DNA from: Combretum micranthum
Taxonomy: Eukaryota > Streptophyta > Magnoliopsida > Myrtales > Combretaceae
Reading direction: 5' to 3'
NCBI GenBank assembly: GCA_024138025.1
Contig: JAMXBD010001101.1
Location: 124,001 to 188,000 of the forward strand
Length of the DNA: 64,000 nt
This document shows positions 11,734 through 24,530 of the stretch, piece by piece. A program made the position numbers and the translations under genes. The first letter of the stretch is position 1; each line of letters starts with the position of its first letter. Below the pieces are notes generated by a model. That model worked only from the letters and a program-made list of their open reading frames with translations. It searched no databases and was not told the DNA's origin.

Positions 11734-13657
11734 TGATCCGCTTAAAATGTTTATAAATATGAGCACAGATACTACCAGTAAGTATACTGGGTCTAATCAA
11801 GTAATACAAAAGTGAGTAGAGTATCATTCCCTCAAGGATCAATTTAATTACTAGTTCGGTATAAGCTTTTACTAATATTTAGGCAATCAAATTGTATCAA
11901 TCTAAACTAGTTAACTAATTCTAATTTAACTTAATAACTATTGATGAATGCAATGAGATTGTGAGAGAGATATATTAGATAAATGTGGGAAGGAGCATAA
12001 TCTACCCTAATCTTTGCTAATCATACTGAAATTATATTATGTAAATAGTTAGAATTATCGATATTTATATAAAATTTTCAAGACCTAAAACTATCAAGTT
12101 TTAGTAAACTACAAAATAATGTATTAGCTTCCGCTAAATAAATTATCAATGGAATCTAATTTACAATTATAAACCTCCCGATTCTACAATTGTCAAATGT
12201 CCTAAATCAACTTCTCCTAATTCCTTAGTGAGAAATTAACATAAAACATTGCATGAATTACATGAGACAATTTCTTAATCAGATTAAACTCCGTCACTTT
12301 CGTAATTGTTGTTTAATATTAATTCATGAATTCCTATGAATCCTAATTCTTCTTCTGAATTATTAAAATTTTTATCAATCCAATTTCGTACAGAAACAAG
12401 ATAGAAAATCAGGATTCATTACAAATATTCCATAATTCTAACAATCCTATAATATAAATTCAAAGATCATTTTAGCAAGATTAGGGTTTCATCACTTCCA
12501 CAAGAAAAAGTTTAGCTATTCATGGATGACGATTCAATAATCAGATAAAAATATGCAATTGATATCATTATGAACAAAGAAATCAGATAGATGAATTGCA
12601 TAAGAAAAGAGAGATCAGATATCACCAATTCCAATATCAAAATCTTCAATTACAAATTCTTGACAGATTCAAATCTCTCATAATTCTCTATGAAATGCTA
12701 AAAACTATTTATCTATTTATTGAATATATGTTGAATTGTTTCTTTGATTTTTTTTTTAATGAAATTAGAGGAAGGAAGTCGCCTTTACATAGGAAAAAAT
12801 TTGTGAAAAGCATTAATGGACATTTGCAGATTCAACATGTACACTGGCAGTTACACTTTCTATACCGGTGGCTTATAGACGGTGTAAAGTTCCTTTCTTG
12901 ATTGCACTGGCAGTGTACTGACAGCTTTCGTCTTCAGTTACAAGTGTAGGCCGCTTGTACATCAGCGGCTTAGAAATGAATCTAGCCGGCGTATATACTC
13001 AGAAATGAAAGGTTGACCATTTTATAAGGAAAGCCATCTCAAAGCTGGCGGCTTTCATGCCGGCTTAGACAATGCATTCAAATTCGACTGTTCATTTTGG
13101 AACCGTGCATTCATGTTTGATTATGCCTCCTGATCTTCAACCTACACTGCCTCAATGCTAGCAGCGTAGCATCCAGTGTACATTGTAACTCCTTCTATAC
13201 TAGCAACGTTTAAGCTCTAAGCTGGGGGCTTTGAGTAATGCAAACCTGTTCATCTTGTGAGCCGTCTCAACGTCGGTGGCTTTGAATCCTAGAAAGCCGG
13301 CGTTGAATAAAATTGCAGAAGCTGGCTTCTTCTTCCTTCTATACTGGTGGTATTGAGCCAGTTTGTTTAGCTTCCCATAGTTTACACCGCCTCAAGGCCG
13401 ATGGTATAGAGGCAGCCTTAAGTATTTTCATTTTGAGCATCATGAAGGCTGGCTATACGCCGACGACTTAGGCTTTAGAAAAGCCGGCATAGCCCCTAAG
13501 TTTTCCTATTTTCATTTCAATGTTTCTTGTTTTGCTTCCCTTGTTTAACTTAGACCCGAAACATGAATTTTAACCAAAATAAGTACCCATTCTAGCAATT
13601 TATGATAAGTTTATCACAAATTAAATATCAAAAGTTGTATAAAATATGATCTTATCA
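11734..13657 (-). repeat. 5' LTR of the Athila element
   Basis: About 1.92 kb, minus-strand TGATAAGATC start at 13657 and GGATCA end at 11734, next to the primer site. The right edge is set by the resumption of a different element's integrase at 13658. The stretch 12830-13500 is GC-richer and holds repeated short hairpin-like units (CCGGCG, ACACCGCCTC, GCTGCTAGCAT types). Apart from these, AT-rich and non-coding. Confidence 0.8.
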
Positions 13658-13734
13658 TACCTTCCCTGGGCAGAATTTGCCTACAATATCTCTATTCATA
13701 GTGGTTCTCAATTAACACCCTTTGAAGTTGTTTA
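13658..13734 (+). pseudogene. Fragment of an older chromovirus-like integrase (piece 1)
   Basis: Open plus-strand codons read YLPWAEFAYN, then LTPFEVVY, the block near the end of the integrase catalytic core in Ty3/gypsy elements. The Athila LTR ends directly before it and a copia-type LTR begins directly after. The downstream continuation is at 22557. The upstream half must lie beyond the far end of the Athila element, left of the window. Confidence 0.85.
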
Positions 13735-13956
13735 TGTTGAACTTTATGCTTACGAACGATTTTGATGAGAATAATTATTACACAATTAATTATTTACATA
13801 CTTAAAATATTATATATATATATATATGCTTTGTATTTGTTCTATTGTTGTTTAAGTTTTAACATAATAAAAAGTTGAAGAAAAGTCAAGACAAAGCTAT
13901 CGAGCCTAGTAGAAGAAAGGATGAGGCACTATTCATCATATAAAGACAAAAGACTA

Positions 13957-14122
13957 AGTTTTGGGCAGAACTTGTAGAGTCAAGTGTTGAAGTTTTGGGC
14001 AAAATTGTGAAGTCAGGGGCTGGAGTTTTGGGTAAAACTGTGAAGCCATGGGCTGGAGTTTTTGGCAAAACTGTGAAGCCAAGGGCTGGAGTTTTTGGCA
14101 AAACTGTGAAGTCAAGAATGGA
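13957..14122 (+). repeat. 33 bp tandem repeat, five units, in the copia LTR
   Basis: Units begin AGTTTTKGGCAAAACTGTGA and end GGGCTGG, at 13957 (34 bp, diverged), 13991, 14024, 14057 and 14090. The inner three are near identical; the outer two are diverged. Because 33 is a multiple of three, the minus strand stays open across it, but I see no sign that it is translated. Confidence 0.9.
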
Positions 14123-14173
14123 TATTTTAGCAAATTTTATAAAGTAAGGGTTGAATTTTAAGCCTTAACCTCA

Positions 14174-15060
14174 GGTAATACCCATGGGAATTATGCTAGA
14201 TCGAGAACTAAAATTTATAGGTCCTGGATGAGGTTACGAAAGTATTTGGATACGAGATATAGCTTAGCATCGCTTATCACCCTCAGACCAATGGATAGTT
14301 TGAGTAGACAATTCAAACCTTAGAAAGCATGTTAAGAGCATGTGTTTCAGGAAATTCAAGGGGAATTGAAATAGTCACGTACCGTCAATTGACGCTTGCT
14401 TGCGATGATAGCTATCACCCATTTATTTGGATGCCACTCTATGAAACCTTTAATGGATGGTATCGTAAGGCACCTCTGTTTTCGAATGACATAGAAAAGC
14501 TTAAAAATAAGTCAAACTTAAGACAAAAAAGGCGGTTGATAAAGCTGGGATGGCATAGTAAAAGAAGAAGGAAACTCAAGATAGGCAAAGGAGGTAGGCC
14601 AATTTGGAAAGACAAGTTCTCGAATATCAAGTTGAACTTGGAGGAAAATCCCATTAAGGAGGTACGAAGAGTACGTACAAGGAAAGTTAAGCACGAGATA
14701 CGTTGTACCTTTCGAAATACATTAGACCTTTGAGATTCTAAGAAGAATTGGAGACCTCGCGTAGTGGTTGGCCCTGTGCCCCAAAATCCATCAGGAACAT
14801 GCAATGTGTCTTATGTTATGGTACTAAGGAAACATGTACTAGGCTCGAAATTAATCATGGAGTTGAAACTCATTCAATCGAAAGAAACCTTACTCACGAG
14901 GAACATCAGTGCTAGACATGGATGCGAGAACGCAAGGATTGCTTAACCAAGGGACTCGGTAAGTGAAAATATTAAAGAAGAACCATGCAACTAAGGAGAC
15001 AATTTAAGAGACTAAAGAGGAAATTCGGAGCAAGTGTTCTGAGTTGATTGAAAAAGGTAT
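14174..15060 (+). pseudogene. Tekay copy 3 pol remnant: integrase C-terminal half
   Basis: Degenerate plus-strand pol. Recognisable pieces are the integrase core end (HHPQTDG-like, near 14270-14300), the LRACV block after 14329 and a PLYETFNGWYRKAPLF block aligning with PPYEALYGRRYRSPLF of copy 2. The basic stretch that follows and the GTCNVSYVMVLRKHV-like block near 14795 correspond to the chromovirus GPY/F-chromodomain linker. Several frame changes and stops are present, and similarity to copy 2 (46380-47290) is clear but worn. It ends just before the polypurine tract. Confidence 0.75.
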
Positions 15061-15095
15061 ATGTAAGTACCAGTTTTGCGGACAAAACTCTATTT

Positions 15096-15108
15096 AAGGG
15101 GGGTAGGT
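15096..15108 (+). other. Polypurine tract of Tekay copy 3
   Basis: AAGGGGGGTAGGT immediately before the 3' LTR start TGTAAACCC, preceded by the same ACAAAACTCTATTT context as in copy 2. Confidence 0.85.
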
Positions 15109-15839
15109 TGTAAACCCTCATTTTCTTAGCAAACTTGAGTTCAATTTCAGAAAGCTTAAAACTAGAAACCGAAACCCTAAATCAAAAAGTTAATCAGAAA
15201 TCCTAAGTCAACAAAATCTCATAAAACCCTAGCAGTTTAGATTCGGCAAACCCGTATCCGCAAACTAAGAAGTTGAAATATGAGTGGGAAGTTTAGATTG
15301 GCTCGTATTAATATTAGAATGCTTAACAACATCAGATGAGTGGATTTTCAACCTATTTCGAGCCTGATCGATCTTGAAAAGTGTGTCCCAGGGCTTGGGA
15401 TATTAAATATATGATATTAGTACCGTTAGATTTGTAATTTCATAATATTTCTAAATATATCAATTATATAATTTTTCGAGTTATAAAAGTTACAGTTATA
15501 AACTTTTTATCATATTTTCATTACTACCAGTAGTTTAATTGTCTAATCAACTTTTTGCTTTCTTTCAAACTACTCATCAAGTACAACCACCCATACTCTA
15601 TTCTTACATCATTACAACCTATTCTTATAAATTTACATCACTTCCTTACAAATTTACTTTTCCAATATATTTTATACTCAAACTACTTATTAAGTTTGAA
15701 TTTCATTACACAAAACAAAATCAAAACTCTCTCTCTCTCTTCCACCACATGGAACCGGTGCCCTTCTCCCCCATTCCCTGTCACATTTAATTGATTTTTT
15801 CTTCAATTAATTATTCATACAAACCCTAATTCCTTTTCC

Positions 15840-15846
15840 TATATAA
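15840..15846 (+). promoter_or_regulatory. TATA box of Tekay copy 3 3' LTR
   Basis: TATATAA in a CT-rich context, about 730 bp into the LTR as in sister copies. Inferred promoter. Confidence 0.45.
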
Positions 15847-18629
15847 TCTCTTTTTCACCTTTTACTTTTTCACTTTTCGTCATTTCTTACAAATCAAACT
15901 TTGGAAATATTTCTCTCCTCCCTTCCTCTACCATTGTCGTGACCCCCTCCCACAAGTACACACACACATAATTTTTTTTTACTTCAATTTTTCTTTTCTA
16001 AAATACTAAATAGGTAATAGATCTTGACCCTACCACTATAAAACATGTAATGGTAAAATCATACATGTGTGGTTCCACCACAAAATCCCCATGAGCCTTA
16101 TGCCAGGGATGTGGAAACACTAGAACATGATATCCTTGCCACCACAATGTGTAGATCTTACTATTAAAGTTAATATACTAAGTATGTTGCTATATTATTG
16201 TTATATGTTGTTCATATAGAAATTTTATGTATATATTTTCATTTTTACTCCCATCTACATATTGTCATTGTTGCATTACATTCATAACATGAGTAGTATA
16301 GTAGATCTATTTATTTAGAGTAGTTAAAATGACATAGCCACTTGTTTTACATGCATGAAGGACTTGCTACATGATAGTCTTAGTAAAGGTATTGATCAAA
16401 ACTCAAGATCCATTTTGTTTTTATCAAAAAGTGATTTTAAAAATTCGGATCTTGGGAAAGAACCATTTAGAAAACATATTTTCCAACTTCAAAATGAAGA
16501 TTTTACATGTAAAATAAAAGGCTTAAGTAATAGGTATCATAAAGTAGTGATTTTTATAAGTTGATCATGGTTTTACTAAGAGAAATTTTCAAAACAAGAA
16601 AATGATTACAAAAGTTAAGTTAGATCTATGTTTCGACACCAACAAAAATATTGAAATTCGTAACTAGGGTTAAATGTCAAGAAAGCACTTATTTGCAATC
16701 CTAAAACAAGAGTTTTATTAAAGAAATGAAAGCCTTAGGGAGTAGGTTTGATTAGGACTTAATTTTAGAAAGATTAAATGAGATTTTCATAAGAAACCAT
16801 CCCAAAAACAATTTCTCAAAATTTAGATTTAAAAATGAACCCCACTTAAATACCTAATTCCATATGACAAAATGGGTATTTTAATGAAAAAATAGAAGTC
16901 TTAGGGAATAGATATAATAAAGACTTGATTTTTATAAGAGTAAATGTGTTTTATCAAAGTAGAGACCTAAAACAAAGGAAAAGTTTTCCAACTAAGATCA
17001 AACAATATTTTCCTTTCCAAAAATTGTGCAAAATTTGTCACTAGGCAAAACTCACTTTAAAACATCTATTTTCCAGCCTTTAAATGAGGAAATTTATTAA
17101 GATAATGAATGTATTAGGTATATAGGTTATCAAGGCCTCATCATAGTAAAAATACGCATGATTTTCAAAGGAATAAAGCTAGTTTTCTCAAACAAGTGTT
17201 CATGACATTATTGCAAAGTGAAAGTTTTTGCAAAATTCATTTTAATAAAAAATTATTAAGGAATTACATGTAGATATCTCATATCATGACATTCATGATC
17301 ATAACTTGTAGATATGGCATGTACATATAATCTATTTGTTAGAAATAATGCAAATTTCACAAAATAATTTCAGAATTTCAAATTATAGTTATTGATCAGA
17401 TCTAATCCAAACATTCTAAGACCTAAATGTTTTCAAAATTTAGTAATAACATCATAAATAGATGTATCTTTCGAAGTAGATAGAAATCGGTATCTTCTTT
17501 GTGAAATTCCGAGTTAAAATAACCAAGTTATGGCAATTTTAAGTTAGAATTTCCAATTACCACGGAAATTAAGAATTTAAAGAGTTTTATTTGAAAATTT
17601 TGGAATAAGTTATGGTATGAAATACTCATAGAGGTATTTCTTTTGTTTAGGTGATTTTGGAATCGGGGGAAATTCGTGTTTCTGGATCACTACCATTAGA
17701 GACCAGAGACCATGACCGAGTGAGTTCACTATCTTTAAATTATATGCTTGTGATTGTGCTTGTAACATTAGTGGCATTAGAATTAGGGCAAGATAAAAAT
17801 TTGATTGTATGTATGTGAGTTCTACTTGGGTGAATGATGATAAAAATATCGAAATGAGCTTGTTGTAAATACTTGTATGATTTAGTATACAATTGAAGTA
17901 TCTGCCATATCTATGATTGCCCATAAATTGTTAAATTAATATGCTATGATCTTATAATCAAATTGGCCATGCATACCATATGTGAGTCACATTGCATAGG
18001 TTATTATACCTTTGTGGGAAGAAGGCATAATAGCTAGGCAACAAAGGGCCTGTAAACTTGAATGTTGGCGCAAGGGCTGGAATTGAAAATGTGCGTGGGT
18101 GGGCACCTATATCAACCACAATATAAATGTGAAAATTTGAAATATATGGTCGTATAGGCCTAAAGCACCTAACCCTGAATGGAGGGCATAAATCCATTCA
18201 ACATAAGATTTCCAGAAGGTCTTATGTATTGTATGCTCACGTGCTTGTGCATTTCATATGGTTGTTAATATAGCTTGCCTAATATATATATTAGTTGTTG
18301 AGCATTTAATTTTGGAAGTGGAACTCACTTAGCTAGCATAGCTTATACTCCACAGTTTCTTTCTAGTGCAATTCTCGTACATATGGCTGCGTCTCTGGAC
18401 CTATCCAAATCAGGCAATACGATCGAGTTTTACCAAAAAGATAATACCTAGACTTATGTGTAGCAGGGGAATACCCCTTAATGCTTTATAACTGATCATG
18501 AGATATATGTGGTTTATATTTTTATGCTTATCCTATCAGGTTGAACTATCTATCTCCAATTGTTTGTGTATTCTATTGTCGTAAGGGAATACCTTGCATA
18601 CTAATACAAGACTTTTGAATGACTGTGGT

Positions 18630-21600
18630 TGTCATGCCCCAACGGGTACCCCAAACATGACAGCCCGCCGTATGCAATATTAAACTTAAGAATGACTACC
18701 TCAGTCACTCGAAAGCTTCCATATCGGTACAAGGCATACATTCACAATAAGGGAGACCGGTGGAGTAATGTATTTTAAGATATTGGCAGTAGAACATGCA
18801 AAATAGCACTTAATATATTTCATTGAAATAAAAGTCTTACAACTTCTACGGGGCATTCCCCGATAATTTCATAACATCATGGTCTTACTACGATAAATAA
18901 CAAAAGCTAGAAGATTTTAAAAGAAATCTACTCTAGGACTTCAAAATAATTCATCCAAAAGCTTCTCAAAATAAAGATTCTACCGGGTGATCAAGATGGT
19001 CTCGAGTGCAAAAGATAATCCTGCAAAGTCAAATGTCTATAGGAGTATAAGCATGACTTGCTTAGTGAGATATTCCTTACGCAAAAGTACTCATAACAGG
19101 AAATCAACCAAGTTTATTAATCAAGCATATGCAATGCAACAACCATATGCTCAAACAGTACATACGACTATCCGGTTTCATATGTGTGATTGATTTACCC
19201 CTCCATCGGTGGTTAGGGAATGCTTTGAACTGAGTCCTGAACGACCTCCTGAAAGTTGCGCGCGTCTTGGGGTTCCAACGAACCGTACTACTAGTCCTCG
19301 GGTTTTCCTTACCCAAAGCGATCGATCCGACTTGGCTACGACTTGAGACCGTATTCCCCGAACGTCCTAACTCTCAAGGTTGTAGCAAGGCAGCTTACCT
19401 TTTCGGTCCCACGCTGAGGAGTAGTAGCAAATTTTGAAATGATATTCTAAGTGATATGCATGAGCAATGTATTATATGGGGATTCTAATATGACATTAAA
19501 TCATTTAAAGCGATCAAGCAATATTTCCACACATAACAATACATACATAGAAACATTTATATCAATCACAAATCAGGTTCCGATATACTTATTATTCATT
19601 GATCGCACACAACGATTCACATATATAATTCCCATGATATCCCACATGCATATCCATTTTATCTTTTCCTAACATCTAGTGCTCTATTTTACAAGCACAT
19701 GCACGAATACGTAAATGTAAAGAAAACTTACTCGTCCATAGCGTTCTTCTAGGAGTCGAAGTAATCCTCTGGGAAGGGAAGATCTTCGTCCGCGACACCT
19801 AAACCAAAAGAAATACCCGACATGAGTATTTCATCCAAGATCTATTCAAACTCTATAATTCTATCTTATTGAATTCGTCAAAATCCGCATTGATGGAAAT
19901 CTCAATTTAAAATGGCCTTTATTTAACTCGGAATTTCGCATATTATATATCGATTTCTACCTACTCGAAAAGATCTATCTATTTCTAAGGTTATTTTTAT
20001 CAAAAGAAGACATTGGGGTCTCGGAATCGTAACGGACAGATTTGGTGCGAAAATTCCAATTTCAAAACTTAAGTTTTCAAACTTCTCTTTATTCAAGAAC
20101 AAAAATATAGATATATTGTATGGTTGAAAACCTTTTGAATATACATATATATAGACTCAAACTATATGCATGAATTAAGTGGTGTTGTCTCAACAATGGT
20201 TTTGTAAAATAATGTGTCTTGAGAGTGAGATAAGCTTTAAGACTTGAAAAGAAATTAATTTTGTTTTAAAAATTTCCTAAATTATCATAGGTGAGTATTT
20301 CCTTCTTTAACTCCATTTTTTTAGTTATTGAGAATAATTAAGTTTTCAAAAAGAAATTTTAATCTTTTAAAATTCCCATAACTTTATTTCTAGTTGTTTG
20401 GAAAACATAGTTTTTCTAAATATTTCATGGTTATATGTTCTAAAGTTTTTCTAAAGTTGGATCCACTTTAAAAGAATAATATCAATGATCTTATGAGTCA
20501 TTTATTATTTTCATTTCCTAAGTAAAGCTTACCATTAAATAGGTTATTCTTTAATAATTTTGTAAAACTTATTTAAACCTTAATATGTTGATGAAAACCT
20601 TACATATGAGTTTAAGAAAACCTTTGTTTAAACAAAGAATTAAGTTTAAAGAATTTTTCTTTATTTCATTTGTTTAAAAGAGAGTTTAATAACTTTATTT
20701 TCATTGATAAAATACCATATAGTATTATTACTAAAACTTGAGCTAAACTTATCTAACTTTTTTAGAAAATATTTATTAAGATAAACTTTAAGTCTTTATG
20801 GAAAAATAATTTCTTATGTGACAAAATTTATTTTTAAAGAAAGTTCTTATTTATTTATTTATATCTTAAGAAAACTCTTTTTTTTTTTGTTATGGTTGAG
20901 ACAATAACTACATGTTCATGCATGAATGAGAATATGTAACTAATAAAATAAAAACAACATAAATAAGATAAATTATATAAGAGCATAAAAGTAAAGTCAA
21001 GTATTGGGAACCTTAGCTTCATCAAGGTATCCGAGACTAACAATAGACTAGTCCTCAAAGGAAAAGAAAAGCAAAGAAAGAAAAATTGTTTTGACTTGAT
21101 ATGGACAAGTCTAAGACTAGAAAGATTAGTCTTAATAATTGCATGAAAATAAATAAATTGCATAACTTGAAAGTAAATAAATAACAAACGAGCTTATATG
21201 CTCTAAATAAATATATATAATACTTATATAAGTTAGGTTAGAAACAAATAACAATAACAACATAATAATAACATAAAGAAAAGAATAGAACATGAACAAA
21301 AACAAAACATGAATAAATTGTTGTTTCTCTAACTCAATGAGTCTAAGAAACATACACTGAACTCATGTTAAGTTATATGAACATGATGAGTATATGAAAG
21401 AAACTTTTACCTAAGGTTTATGTGTTGGTTGAAGAAGAAAAGAATGGGTTGTAGTATTATGTGGGAATGGGTTTTCTAAAGAAAAGAGAGAACTTAAGGA
21501 GATTTTGGGAGAGTGATTTTGTGGAGTGATTTTGGGAGAGTTTTAGTATGAATTGTGTTGTGTAAAAGAATGAAGGAGGAAGGGGGTATTTATAGATTTT

Positions 21601-22297
21601 TGGAGTGGAAATTAAATGTAATTAAATAAATTGAAAAAAAAATAAAATGAGATGGATGAGGGGAAGAGGGGTGCCGGTTTTTCTTGTTGTAAGGGGAGAA
21701 ATTTATTTGTTTTGTTAGTTTCGTAATAAAAGAAGTAATGTGTAAAGTATGATGTGATTAAAGTTGTATGGGAAAGGTAAATTGTAAGGTATAGGTATGG
21801 TAGAGCATAAGAATAGAGTGTAAGAAAAAGTATAGGTAGGTGAATAGTATTGAATAGTAGAAAAGTACTATGAATAGTTGACTAGACAATTAAAATACCG
21901 GTAGTAAAGAAAATACACGTAATTAAGCTATATCTGATATTTTTAGTTACCGAAAAATTCTAAAACTGATATTTTTGAAAACCTTATATTTTTATAAATC
22001 TATTGGTGTTGCCAAAATATTTTCACTATCCAGTGGACTGGGGCACGATTTTTGAAAACTCATCCTGATCGGATCCGAAGGATACTAGAAAATTTCAATC
22101 TGATATTTTTAAGCTTTCCTATACTATTACGAACCATAATCCACAATTATCTCATTTTCGTTTTCTACGGTTTAAGAAACGGGATTGCCGGATCTAGATT
22201 CACTAGACTAAACATAAGACTAGGTTAACTTTTAGGTTCCGGTTTGACTTCCGGTTCTAGGGTTTTCTTATATTGTCGAAAAATCTAATGGCTTACA
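18630..22297 (-). mobile_element. Minus-strand solo LTR, subfamily I (LTR E), inside the copy 3 LTR
   Basis: 3668 bp, flanked by a perfect 5 bp target-site duplication GTGGT (18625-18629, 22298-22302). No internal region. Minus-strand landmarks: TGTAAGCC start (G for A), TATA at 21598-21604, ACTAGTC block about 20995-21135, and donor GTAAGT at 19731 with acceptor TTTGCAG at 19021. One arm of the conserved inverted repeat is intact (19907-19917), the other is lost. Confidence 0.92.
21598..21604 (-). promoter_or_regulatory. TATA box of LTR E
   Basis: Minus-strand CTATAAATACCCCC, as in LTR D. Inferred from shared position. Confidence 0.5.
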
Positions 22298-22556
22298 GTG
22301 GTAGTGATTCTTAAGTCTCGTTTAGTATGCAGCGGACTGTTACGTTTATGGCACCCTTTAGGGTGTGACACTCTCTCTTGTGCTTCTTTATATCTGCTTA
22401 TTTGTTAATTAGTTTATTCTATTGCATCTGTTTGTTTAAGTTTCCTCTTGTCTTATCTTAGTTAATTAATCTGGTTTAATAAAATAGAAAAATTTGTAAT
22501 ACCTAATTCACCCCCCAACCCTCCTTTTAAGTATTCCTTGTGTATTATTTCTTACA

Positions 22557-23166
22557 GTTTATGGGAGACCAGTTCCAACAATGACTACTTACATTAAGGG
22601 TGATACTCAAGTTCATGCTATGGAATAGAGCTTCTAACTCGAGATCAGGTTTTGGCTCAGTGAAAGCTCATTTACAGTTAGCTCAACAAAGAATGAAGCA
22701 ATTTGCTGATAGACACAGGGTGGAGGAACATTTTAATCAAGGAGATATGGTTTTTGTGAAACTACAACCATATCGAAAATCTTAGTAGCTAAGGAGTATA
22801 CTCATAAACTATCTAAGTGCTATTACGGGCCATTTCCAATTATTCGATAGAGTGGTAATACAGCTTATGAGTTACAGTTACCAGGGGGAGCCAAAATACC
22901 AAATATTTTCCATGTCTCTCTTTTGACAAGAGCTCATGGGACATATATACCCTCTCTTGACCTACCAGTAAGTTGTGTGGACAATCATCCCTACTGGTTC
23001 CTAAATGTATTGTGGGTACATGTACTATTTTCCGAAATCCGACTCCTATTCAGCAGGTCTTGGTCCAGTAGGAGGGATTACCGATTGAAGAAACTACATG
23101 GGAAGATTGGTGATGATGTTTTACCGATCGTATTAATTTCTAAAATTTATAAACCTGAGTAATTTA
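22557..23166 (+). pseudogene. Older chromovirus-like integrase (piece 2): C-terminal region
   Basis: This continues piece 1 after the copia LTR. The plus strand reads, with several frame changes and stops, GRPVPTM, then an LAQQRMKQFADRHR block with QGDMVFVKLQPYR, then a YYGPFPII (GPY/F motif) stretch and IPNIFHVSLL before a worn chromodomain-like stretch (ETTWED-like, near 23090). This order (integrase core, basic linker, GPY/F, HVS block, chromodomain) identifies a chromovirus pol end different from the Tekay copies. A minus-strand LTR interrupts it at about 23167. Confidence 0.8.
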
Positions 23167-24530
23167 CGATCAAAGCTAGGCAAGCGTACCTATTCGATGT
23201 AGCATAGATTTTAGGGTGTCGTCCTCAGGGATTTTGAAGAACAAGTACTAGTATTACTGGTTCTCTACTATTTAGCCTAAATTTTGGAGAGAAATCTACA
23301 ATTAACTGCTAAGCAAAAGATTAAGCAAGCCCTAAGATCAACTAATGTTTGCTTTCAAAGTTGAATTCAATCACAAGACATACTTTCCATCTTGATCCAC
23401 CCTAAACCTAAAGTTCTTATGATAAAAGATTGATTAATGAATCATTCATGCTTTGCATTGTGGGATCTCAACAAGTAAATCAATTCTTCCCTCGAGTTAA
23501 TCAATTCTTAATCCTATATGAGATAGTAGAGACCTCTCCCTTACTAACATCACATAGGATTGCATTAAAGATCATGATCCTTGAACAAGAATTAAATTCT
23601 TATAGCAGAAAATCATGATTTCCCTACCTCTAGGTGAAATAAGCAATTCCTCCATTCATGAAGTTATATCTAATTGAATGAAACCTCTTTCAATCCAATA
23701 AGAATCAAGCATGCAATTAATTTATGCACAAACCAATCATAAGACTATTGAATCACATGAATAGATACAAAGGCATGAACATTCATTAATCAAAAGACAT
23801 TTTAATTCATATGGTTAGGGTTTCACAAGATGAAGAGTATAAGAATCTACTCCTCCATGAGATTTATAATAAGAACAATAGATCTAGAGGAAAGAAAGAA
23901 ATGATAGAAAGAATAAACCCTAATTGATGTCTTGACATCTTCAATGGATGCCCTAGCAAGTTCTTCGTAATTTCTGTCTTAGAGCCTACAAAAATGATCT
24001 AAAACTGTAAAACAAGAAAACAGAGCTCTATTTATACTTTTGGAAAAATCCCAGTTCATCAAGGGCGTCAGCATGGCCAGGATCGGGCCAAGGATGAAGG
24101 CAAAAATAACTAAAGTTCAGCCTAAAAGCATTCTGCTGTCTTCCTTGGCTATCAGCCCTAGGCGAGGATGAATAAAAGGCTGAAAACTTTTCTTCATCTG
24201 TGGCTACTGATCGCATCCTTCGTGTCCTTCCTGGCTAAGGATGAAGATTAAACTACTGTTTTGCATTCTAACCTCTTCCTCCCAGTCCGTCCCTACCAAG
24301 GATGAATAGAAGGATGAAAACATAAACTTCTTTCTTGAACAAAATTGATTCAAACTTGTTTAATTTGCTTTAATTTCCTTTGAACCATCATAAAAACATC
24401 CAAAAATGATCTTTAAACCAAGAAATGAATTTTTCACAAAATAAATGTCCTTTTCTCCATGAAATCTGAAAAATTACATACCAAGAATGTTCAAATAGCA
24501 CCAATATTAAGGGTCTAATGACACTTATCA
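23167..24530 (-). mobile_element. Minus-strand solo LTR of another family (starts TGATAAGTGTC)
   Basis: About 1.36 kb of non-coding DNA that splits the chromovirus pol end. The minus-strand start TGATAAGTGTCATTAGACCC at 24530 is sharp. The other edge, near CGATCAAAGC at 23167, is set by where integrase reading stops, and no clean target-site duplication is visible. Around 24040-24330 it has several AGGATGA-containing near-repeats. The start resembles that of the Athila LTR (TGATAAG), but the family is uncertain. Confidence 0.6.

Larger units (their letters stand above)
4009..13657 (-). mobile_element. Athila-clade Ty3/gypsy element, minus strand, partial
   Basis: From right to left this holds a 1.9 kb LTR (11734-13657), a GGCGCC-type primer site, gag, protease, RT, RNase H and part of the integrase. 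The gag and protease motifs (SLRDKALAWFNS, RKCPHHGLPD, DSGASINLMPLS) and the primer site are typical of the Athila clade. The element is broken by a solo LTR at 4644-8183, cut in the integrase by LTR A at 4008, and carries many frameshifts and stops. The distal integrase and other LTR lie beyond the left edge. It is not autonomous. Confidence 0.85.
14150..22371 (+). mobile_element. 5'-truncated Tekay-like element (copy 3) with 3' LTR
   Basis: It begins abruptly inside the integrase, keeps the 3' end of pol (about 14174-15060), a polypurine tract and a full 3' LTR from 15109 to 22371 (split by LTR E). The 5' LTR, primer site, gag and most of pol are missing, so no target-site duplication is available on the left. 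The exact junction with the copia LTR is between about 14140 and 14175. Confidence 0.85.
15109..22371 (+). repeat. 3' LTR of Tekay copy 3, subfamily II, split by LTR E
   Basis: The LTR is 15109-18629 plus 22303-22371 (about 3.59 kb), starting TGTAAACCC and ending GGGTGTGACA. It has a TATA box, the degenerate ~165-215 bp repeat (five units between about 16440 and 17240), the conserved inverted repeat (17514-17542) and an intron-like pair (donor 17720, acceptor 18366). Confidence 0.9.
13735..22556 (+). mobile_element. Copia-type solo LTR (starts TGTTGAAC, ends CTTACA), split by a Tekay element
   Basis: The outer pieces are 13735 to about 14150 and 22372-22556, some 600 bp in total. The 5 bp target-site duplication GTTTA is perfect (13730-13734 and 22557-22561) and lies in the chromovirus integrase. 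The start TGTTGAAC and the tail with ACCTAATTCACCCCCC before a short AT-rich end are typical of copia LTRs. No copia coding sequence is present. It carries a 33 bp tandem repeat at 13957-14122. Confidence 0.8.

Noticed and set aside
13886..14101. Repeat-containing protein on the minus strand with 11-residue units
   Set aside because: It is a by-product of a 33 bp tandem repeat in a copia LTR; there is no start context or neighbouring coding signal.
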